DNA of 36,802 bases from a virus, in the IMG/VR virus record IMGVR_UViG_3300032309_000433, positions 1-36,802 of that record. One strand, written 5' to 3'. The notes under the pieces are model-generated. The model saw only the letters and a program-made list of their open reading frames with translations, did no database searches and was not told where the DNA came from. Of the stretch, positions 14,426 to 20,582 are shown piece after piece (positions within the stretch are counted from its first letter, which is position 1; each line of letters begins with the position of its first letter). A program made the translations under genes and the position numbers.

Positions 14426-15543
14426 TGAAAAAGATTATATTATTAATGTTGTTATACACCACGTCTGTTTATTCAGCAGCCATAGGAACAATTACAGAAC
14501 AAACAGCAGTACCAGGTTCTATTGTTAGAAATAAGAATACTATATCAGGCACTAAAGGTACTGGTATAGAAATGTTAGATGCTGTTAATACTACTAAAGG
14601 TAAAGTAGGCATAACATTTGAAGATGCTACTAAGGTAGAAGTAAATGAAAATTCTAAATTGGTAATAGATGATTTCGTTTATGATCCTAAAAAAGGTTCA
14701 GGTAAATTGTCAATGAAATTTGCTGAAGGTACAGTAAGATACGCTTCAGGCGCTATTGCACACAAAGATCCTAATTCAGTTAATATCAATACACCATCTG
14801 CCACTATTGCTGTACGAGGTACAGACTTTACAGCCACTGTAGATGAAGTAGGTTCAAGTACAATTATATTATTACCTAGTTGTCCTAAAGGTTGGGCAGA
14901 TATAGATAGAGATTGTAAGACAGGTATTATAGATGTAATTAATAACGCAGGTACAGTTACATTAAATAAACCTTTTCAAGGCACTAGAGTTGAAAATAGA
15001 AATACTCCACCATTAAAACCAACAATATTAAATCTTAATTTAGATACTATTAATAACCTATTGATTGTTTCTCCGCCTAAAGAAATTGCTAAACAACAAC
15101 AAGAACAAAATACAGAAAAGAACTATGCCAATCTATTACAGACGGATGTTTTAAGTGTTAAAGATTTATTAAAGGATGAATTGGCAGGCCGTAATGAGTT
15201 TGGAGATAATCCTTTAATGGAAGATTTATTATCACAAAATTTCTTAGCAAACATCTTTAGTATATTAGAACAACAAATAAAAACACAAAGAGAAACGGTA
15301 TTAAAAAGTGCTTTAGTAAAAGATAAAGATAGTCTATTACCAGACTACGATCCCAATACAGGAGTGAAGGCAAGTGTTGGTGCTACTGATGTAACATTAT
15401 GTAAAAATGATGGTAGTAATAATCAATGTATTAAAACACCAAGAAGTCAGAACAGTACAATTGTACAAGGTCAAGGGCCAGTGAGTATTCAGAATAGAGT
15501 TAATAGTGGTGGCAACACTTCAATAACGGTAATACAAAAATGA
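14425..15543 (+). CDS. FecR-domain periplasmic protein
   Basis: 372 residues. A signal peptide (KKIILLMLLYTTSVYS) precedes a FecR-type domain: GTGIEMLDAVNTTKGKVGIT, FEDATKVEVNENSKLVIDDF, and the characteristic INTPSATIAVRGTDFTATVD at ~121-140. A loop with two cysteines (LPSCPKGWADIDRDC) may form a disulfide. Residues ~215-300 are helical. The last ~28 residues (STIVQGQGPVSIQNR, NTSITVIQK) revert to a curlin-like pattern, suggesting contact with the fibre subunits. FecR domains often pair with membrane signalling proteins, and FecR genes beside CHASE2-cyclase genes occur in bacteria. Here a CHASE2 cyclase lies two genes downstream. A sensor or scaffold role is inferred. Confidence 0.8.
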   Translation: MKKIILLMLLYTTSVYSAAIGTITEQTAVPGSIVRNKNTISGTKGTGIEMLDAVNTTKGKVGITFEDATKVEVNENSKLVIDDFVYDPKKGSGKLSMKFAEGTVRYASGAIAHKDPNSVNINTPSATIAVRGTDFTATVDEVGSSTIILLPSCPKGWADIDRDCKTGIIDVINNAGTVTLNKPFQGTRVENRNTPPLKPTILNLNLDTINNLLIVSPPKEIAKQQQEQNTEKNYANLLQTDVLSVKDLLKDELAGRNEFGDNPLMEDLLSQNFLANIFSILEQQIKTQRETVLKSALVKDKDSLLPDYDPNTGVKASVGATDVTLCKNDGSNNQCIKTPRSQNSTIVQGQGPVSIQNRVNSGGNTSITVIQK

Positions 15544-16922
15544 GAAACATATTAATAAGTTTTATATTGATGTTGTTTTTTGCCAATTCAAAAGCAGAGG
15601 CCATCACCTATTCTCCTAATGGCACATCAGGATTAAATCTTGTTTATAATGGTATTGATGATGATAATTTTTATACTGTTAATCTTCCTTGGACTATAAG
15701 TTTTTTAGGAAGTAATTACGGTGCCGTGTATGTTGGTACTAATGGTTATATTACATTTTCATCAGGCAATAATACGTATTACGGTTTTTCTCCTTCCACT
15801 CCTTCAGGTCCACACATAAGCATATTTCCAGGAGACCGTTATTTAAAAAAATTATATTATGCTCAAATTAATGCTGGAACTGCTGATGCTAAATTTGTTA
15901 TTAGAGTAGAAGGTGTTGACTATTCTAATCAATCTATTATTCATATATACGAGGTTCATTTTTATTCTGGAAAATCTTACTATGATATTTACTTTGTTGA
16001 TACTCCTTCATCAGGAAATCAAAATGGTGGAACTTCTGCTATTAGTAATGGATCTTCGTATGTATTGACATATAACACAACAGAAACAACCGGCATAAGA
16101 ATTAATTCCAATGGAACTTTATATGTTGATCCTACATCATCAGGTGGTGGAGGTAGTTATACTAGTAATATTACAAACTCACAACAAACAAACATCACTG
16201 CCAATTTAGGAAGAACTACAGCTCTATCTAATGGTAATGAAATTTATATAGAACAAATAGGTAATAGTAATACAACAACAATTACTCAATCAGGCAATTA
16301 TAACAAAATTACAGATACAACAAATCAAACAGCAACTATATCAGGCAATAGTAACAACACCACTATTAGACAGAACAGTGGGACAGGTAAAAATTTAATA
16401 GATTTAAATGTATCAGGTACAGGAAATAATACTCTTAATCTTAATCAAGGTTATGATACAGATGGAACTATATCGTCAAATCAATTAGGTAACAATTATC
16501 AAAAGATAGATGTACAAGGTAGTTATAATACAATAACAACACAACAAACAAGAACTGTAGGTACAGTAGGTAATTATATGGAACAAAGTGTTAGTGGAAA
16601 TTATAACTCAATTACAAGTACACAATCAGGTGATAGTAAATTATTATTTAATTCTATTACAGGAAATAATAATACAGTAAGCACAACACAAACAGGTACA
16701 GGTGCTCAACACTATATTGATTTGACTTTAAACGGTAATGGTAACAATGCAACTGTAAATCAATCAGGCAATACACAGAACAAAGCAACCATAGTAATTA
16801 ATAATATAGGTGGTTCTGCTGGTGTAGATTTAACACAAACAGGAGGACAGACTTATAATATAACAACCAACTGTGTTACCTTAGGTGGTTGTGGTACAAC
16901 AACCGTTAGACAAGGTCAATAA
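15540..16922 (+). CDS. Adhesin-like protein: nidogen-like N-terminal domain plus curlin repeats
   Basis: 460 residues. A signal peptide (ILISFILMLFFANSKAEA) is followed by a beta-domain at ~25-200: PWTISFLGSNYGAVYVGTNG and YITFSSGNN resemble the start of nidogen-type extracellular domains. A Gly/Ser linker (SSGGGGSYTS, ~200-209) leads into curlin-type repeats to the end (IYIEQIGNSNTTTITQSGNY, NNATVNQSGN, VDLTQTGGQ). The C-terminal region has two cysteines (NCVTLGGCG). The layout suggests an adhesive or binding head displayed on an amyloid-type stalk. The start overlaps the previous stop (ATGA). The domain names are pattern-based; the modular architecture itself is clear. Confidence 0.75.
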   Translation: MRNILISFILMLFFANSKAEAITYSPNGTSGLNLVYNGIDDDNFYTVNLPWTISFLGSNYGAVYVGTNGYITFSSGNNTYYGFSPSTPSGPHISIFPGDRYLKKLYYAQINAGTADAKFVIRVEGVDYSNQSIIHIYEVHFYSGKSYYDIYFVDTPSSGNQNGGTSAISNGSSYVLTYNTTETTGIRINSNGTLYVDPTSSGGGGSYTSNITNSQQTNITANLGRTTALSNGNEIYIEQIGNSNTTTITQSGNYNKITDTTNQTATISGNSNNTTIRQNSGTGKNLIDLNVSGTGNNTLNLNQGYDTDGTISSNQLGNNYQKIDVQGSYNTITTQQTRTVGTVGNYMEQSVSGNYNSITSTQSGDSKLLFNSITGNNNTVSTTQTGTGAQHYIDLTLNGNGNNATVNQSGNTQNKATIVINNIGGSAGVDLTQTGGQTYNITTNCVTLGGCGTTTVRQGQ

Positions 16923-16930
16923 ATAGCTAT

Positions 16931-18751
16931 ATGAAATGGTTTAATCCTTGGACAGCAATTATTACTTTAGTATTAATACTTACAATAAGAGTATATGATC
17001 CTAAATTTGTAGAGAGTGTACGATTAAGATACTTTGATACTCTAATTACAAATAAAACTTCCACACAAAATAACATATACACTGTTAACATAGATGAAAA
17101 GAGTTTAGAACAGTATGGTCAATGGCCATTTCCAAGAGACGTATATGGTAATATCATTAAAGACTTATACAATCATAAAGCAGGTCTAGTAGTATTCAAC
17201 GTATTAATGCCTGAACCAGATCGTAATGGTAAAGATGCTGTGTTGGCAGAAGTAATGAAAAACTATCCTGTTGTATTAAGTAATGTGCCAGCACAACAAA
17301 CAAAGAATGAACCTAGAGTACCAGGTTCGGCAGTATTAGGGCCAGAACATCTTAATACTATTGTAAGATATCCTGGTATGATTGCTAATATACCTTTATT
17401 AGAAAATTCAGCAGTAGGTATAGGTACGACTAATACATTCCCAGAAATAGACGGCGTTAACAGAAGATTACCATTAATAGTTTCTGTAGATGGTAAACTA
17501 TATCCAAATCTAGTTATGGAAACATTAAGAGTTGCAACAAACAATTCAACTTTTCAAGTTAAGTTAAATGCTAATGGCGTGGAGAAGATGAGATTGCCTG
17601 GTGATATAGGCATCATAGATACAGATTCATTAGGTAGAATATGGATAGACTGGAGTCAGAAAAATAAATCAGTATCATTAAGTAATTTACCAGAAGATTT
17701 TAAAGGTTCAATAGTTATTGTAGGAACATCAGCAGCAGGTATAGGCAATCCTGTAGCAACAGCAATAGGGCCAGTTTGGCCACAAGATTTACAGGCCGCT
17801 GTAATAGGTACAATGATTAATAAAGTTAATATTAAAAGACCAGATTGGTCAGAGGGTGCAGAAGTAATAAGTTTAATATTATTATCTTTATTGTTATTAA
17901 TATTAAGTAGATGGGTGTATGTAGGCATAGTAACAGGAGTTGTTATGATAGTTGCTATAGTACCTTTATGTAATTATTTGTATATTCACAATCTTTGGTT
18001 ATTAGATGCAACATTAATTATTGCAGGATTAATTTTAGTAATGTTACACGCTTATGGTATAAAATTCATTAGTGAATATTTACAGAAACAACAAATTAAA
18101 AAACAATTTGAACATTACTTAGAACCTAAAATGGTTAAAAAACTACAAGAGAATCCTGAACTATTAAAATTGGGTGGCGAAACAAAAGAATTAACATTTT
18201 TATTTTCTGATATAAGAGGATTTACTCCAATATCCGAAAAGTTTCAAACCGATCCACAAGGTTTAACAAAACTAATTAACAAGTTTTTAACACCAATGAC
18301 AGAGATCATAATGAAAAATGGTGGAACAATAGACAAATATATGGGCGATTGTATCATGGCATTTTGGAACGCACCATTAGATTGTCCAGATCATAGAGAG
18401 ATGGCAATTAAATCAGCATTAGAAATGGAAGAAAAACTTAAAGAGTTAAATGACTCTGGTGAATTTGGAGATAAACTAAATATAGGTATAGGTATTAACT
18501 CAGGAAAGGCCGTAGTGGGCAATATGGGTAGTAATCAACGATTTGATTATTCGGTACTTGGAGACTCCGTAAATCTAGCAAGTAGATTGGAAGGAGTTAG
18601 TAAGAACTACAACACAACGATTGTAGTTGGAGAAGATACATACAATCATGTATCAGATAAATTCAATTTTTCAAAATTAGATGAGGTACAAGTTAAAGGT
18701 AAATCTAATAAAGTATCAATCTATTCAGTAACAAAAAAGGAGGGTCAATAA
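16931..18751 (+). CDS. CHASE2-domain transmembrane class III adenylate/guanylate cyclase
   Basis: 606 residues. One N-terminal membrane span (~8-22) is followed by a CHASE2 extracytoplasmic sensor (~25-300; RLRYFDTLI, IDEKSLEQYGQWPFPRDVYG, VVIVGTSAAG-type strand). Three membrane spans (~312-385) and a cytoplasmic class III cyclase domain (~410-600) complete it. Metal-binding Asp427 (FSDIRGF) and Asp473 (DKYMGDCIMAFW), Lys469, and transition-state Asn548/Arg552 (VLGDSVNLASR) are all present, so it should be active. Lys469 favours ATP, giving cAMP. The full sensor-membrane-enzyme layout is that of a bacterial receptor, which is unusual in a phage. It ends the curli-type transcription unit and probably reads periplasmic or envelope state, perhaps with the FecR protein. 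Confidence 0.9.
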   Translation: MKWFNPWTAIITLVLILTIRVYDPKFVESVRLRYFDTLITNKTSTQNNIYTVNIDEKSLEQYGQWPFPRDVYGNIIKDLYNHKAGLVVFNVLMPEPDRNGKDAVLAEVMKNYPVVLSNVPAQQTKNEPRVPGSAVLGPEHLNTIVRYPGMIANIPLLENSAVGIGTTNTFPEIDGVNRRLPLIVSVDGKLYPNLVMETLRVATNNSTFQVKLNANGVEKMRLPGDIGIIDTDSLGRIWIDWSQKNKSVSLSNLPEDFKGSIVIVGTSAAGIGNPVATAIGPVWPQDLQAAVIGTMINKVNIKRPDWSEGAEVISLILLSLLLLILSRWVYVGIVTGVVMIVAIVPLCNYLYIHNLWLLDATLIIAGLILVMLHAYGIKFISEYLQKQQIKKQFEHYLEPKMVKKLQENPELLKLGGETKELTFLFSDIRGFTPISEKFQTDPQGLTKLINKFLTPMTEIIMKNGGTIDKYMGDCIMAFWNAPLDCPDHREMAIKSALEMEEKLKELNDSGEFGDKLNIGIGINSGKAVVGNMGSNQRFDYSVLGDSVNLASRLEGVSKNYNTTIVVGEDTYNHVSDKFNFSKLDEVQVKGKSNKVSIYSVTKKEGQ

Positions 18752-18796
18752 TCAACTAATATTTTATATCATATAAACTAAAAACGGGAGGTAACA

Positions 18797-19003
18797 ATGA
18801 ACAGATTACATCAACGTAAACTAGTAAAGGTATTAAAAAGAATAATTAGAGAAGATAATAGAACAAGATATTATCTATTAAATGAAAAATGGTTATTGAT
18901 CAGAAAACAAAAAGACAGAAGAAGAAGAAAGACACTTAAAAGGTTGTGGAAAATTAAAAGATTATCATTAATGAAATCAGGAATATTACCATTGAGTGCA
19001 TAA
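18797..19003 (+). CDS. Small very basic protein
   Basis: 68 residues, about 40% Lys/Arg, e.g. LIRKQKDRRRRKTLKRLWKI, with no acidic clusters. A strong ribosome-binding site (GGGAGGT) precedes the ATG. The charge suggests nucleic-acid or membrane-phosphate binding, but no family was recognised. It lies in the short interval between the cyclase gene and the replication block. Confidence 0.55.
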   Translation: MNRLHQRKLVKVLKRIIREDNRTRYYLLNEKWLLIRKQKDRRRRKTLKRLWKIKRLSLMKSGILPLSA

Positions 19004-19017
19004 CTTACCTAAATATT

Positions 19018-19080
19018 AATACAGTACAATATAAATAATGTGTTGTAATAACAACCAAGTAATATATTTTAGTGCTGTAT
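19018..19080 (+). promoter_or_regulatory. Structured intergenic segment with TATAAATA box
   Basis: ATACAGTAC (19019-19027) pairs with GTGCTGTAT (19072-19080) with one G-U. Inside lie an exact TATAAATA (19030-19037) and a small hairpin GTTGT-AATA-ACAAC (19042-19055). The box could be a late promoter for the gene at 19110. The outer pairing may be a DNA-level or RNA-level control structure; its role is unknown. Confidence 0.4.
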
Positions 19081-19109
19081 AAACGTCTCCTAGAGAGATA
19101 GAAAAAAAT

Positions 19110-19535
19110 ATGGATAACGACAACTTAGATATAAGAGTAGAGTTAGAAGGTATTAAAAAAGACCTTGAAAACGTAAGTAGTATAAATCAACGCTTAGATA
19201 CAGCGATTGATAAACTAGCCGACGTGTCATCTTCTATTAAATCTATGTTGGCCGTACACGAAGAAAAAATTTCTCAACAAGAAAAAACTGATGAAGTTAT
19301 ATTTGAAAAAATTAAAGATAGAGCAGATGAAATAGATAGTGTATATCGAGAGTTGCAAAGAGAAATTAACCAAGTAGAAAGACGTTTACTTATAGAAATA
19401 AAAGCATTAAGAAACGATATTGGCAGTAGAGTAAGTATGCTTGAAAAATTAAGATGGATTTTATTAGGCGCAGGTATCGTTGTTGTTTTTATGATAACAA
19501 AAAATTTCAATAGTTTATTAGAATTATTTAAATAG
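19110..19535 (+). CDS. Coiled-coil protein with C-terminal membrane anchor
   Basis: 141 residues. Heptad-patterned helix from ~5 to ~112 (LEGIKKDLENVSSINQRLD, YRELQREINQVERRLL), then one membrane span near the C-terminus (ILLGAGIVVVFMITKNF, ~117-133) and a very short tail. This tail-anchored coiled coil recurs as a hypothetical protein in T4-like marine phages. It could act as a tether at the inner membrane or as an inhibitor of a host envelope process. No catalytic residues. It lies directly before the promoter of the primase gene. Confidence 0.65.
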   Translation: MDNDNLDIRVELEGIKKDLENVSSINQRLDTAIDKLADVSSSIKSMLAVHEEKISQQEKTDEVIFEKIKDRADEIDSVYRELQREINQVERRLLIEIKALRNDIGSRVSMLEKLRWILLGAGIVVVFMITKNFNSLLELFK

Positions 19536-19536
19536 G

Positions 19537-19565
19537 TTGACAAATAAGACAAAATGTAGTATATT
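19537..19565 (+). promoter_or_regulatory. Consensus sigma-70 promoter before the primase gene
   Basis: TTGACA (19537-19542), exactly 17 bases, then TATATT (19560-19565): a near-perfect housekeeping promoter. Transcription would start near 19572, only about 6 bases before the primase ATG, and no Shine-Dalgarno is visible, so the first mRNA would be nearly leaderless. The spacer contains TAAGACAAAA, also found upstream of the gene at 31703. Confidence 0.7.
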
Positions 19566-19577
19566 GAATACTGTGTT

Positions 19578-20582
19578 ATGTCATCTTATATTGATTTAAA
19601 ATTTATTAATATTTTATCGTCCAAGTTGAGTAAGTTCAAAAGAAAGAACGACAATCTATTTAATTTCAGATGTCCACACTGTGGAGATTCTCAAAAAAAT
19701 AAAAGTAAAGCTAGAGCATATTTTTATAGAGTTAAAAATGATATGTTTTTTAAATGTCATAACTGTGGTATGGGCCAAAACTTGGCCAACTTTATTAAGT
19801 TTATAGACCCCAGATTACATGACGAATTTATATTAGAAAGATATAAAGGATCAGCACCATCAACACCCAAACCAAACTTTGATTTTAAACCACCAGTATT
19901 TAAAGAAGTAAATATTATAGAAGAATTAGATACAATATCAGAATTATCTGATGAACATCCTGCTAAGAAGTATATTATTAAAAGAAAAATACCAGATAAG
20001 TTTTTTGATATGCTTTATTATACAAATGAATTTATGGCTTTGGTTAATAAAATTAAACCAAATACTTTTAAAAATTTTAAAGGTGAACATCCAAGATTAA
20101 TAATACCTTTCTATGATACAACTGGTAATTTATTTGCAATCCAAGGTAGAGCGTTTGGTAAAGAACAACCAAAATATTTAACAATTAAGCTTGACGAAAC
20201 TAAACAAAAAGTGTATGGTTTAGAAAGAATAAATTTTCAAAAACATATTTACATTACCGAAGGCCCAATAGATAGTTTGTTTATAGATAATTGTTTAGCA
20301 GCTGCAGGTGCAGATTTAATATTAAAAGTTAATTCGGAAAATATAACATATATTTTTGATAATGAACCTAGAAATAAAGAGATAGTTACACGTATGTATA
20401 AAATGATTGATAAGAATTATAATATTTTTATATGGCCAGACAACATTCAATCAAAAGATATTAACGATTTAGTTATATCTGGTAACACAATTCCAGAGAT
20501 TCAAACTATTATAAGTAACAATACACACAATAAGTTATCCGCATTGAGTAGATTAAACTCTTGGAAGAAATGTAATATATGA
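19578..20582 (+). CDS. DNA primase, T4 gp61-like
   Basis: 334 residues. A zinc-binding domain uses CPHC (Cys32/35) and CHNC (Cys60/63), with FRCPHCGDSQKNKSKARAYF typical of T4-type primases. A TOPRIM-like catalytic region follows: IYITEGPIDSLFIDN supplies the conserved Glu, and ITYIFDNEPRN the DxD-type acidic residues. It synthesises RNA primers for lagging-strand replication together with the phage helicase (gp41 equivalent, not in this window). The stop overlaps the start of nrdA by 4 bases. A consensus promoter sits immediately before it, making it the first gene of the replication/nucleotide block. Confidence 0.88.
   Translation: MSSYIDLKFINILSSKLSKFKRKNDNLFNFRCPHCGDSQKNKSKARAYFYRVKNDMFFKCHNCGMGQNLANFIKFIDPRLHDEFILERYKGSAPSTPKPNFDFKPPVFKEVNIIEELDTISELSDEHPAKKYIIKRKIPDKFFDMLYYTNEFMALVNKIKPNTFKNFKGEHPRLIIPFYDTTGNLFAIQGRAFGKEQPKYLTIKLDETKQKVYGLERINFQKHIYITEGPIDSLFIDNCLAAAGADLILKVNSENITYIFDNEPRNKEIVTRMYKMIDKNYNIFIWPDNIQSKDINDLVISGNTIPEIQTIISNNTHNKLSALSRLNSWKKCNI

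Noticed and set aside
12720-16920. Short repeated units suggesting a CRISPR or DNA tandem repeat
   Set aside because: The repetition is at protein level (curlin-type strands) and the nucleotide units are imperfect and in frame, with no spacer structure.
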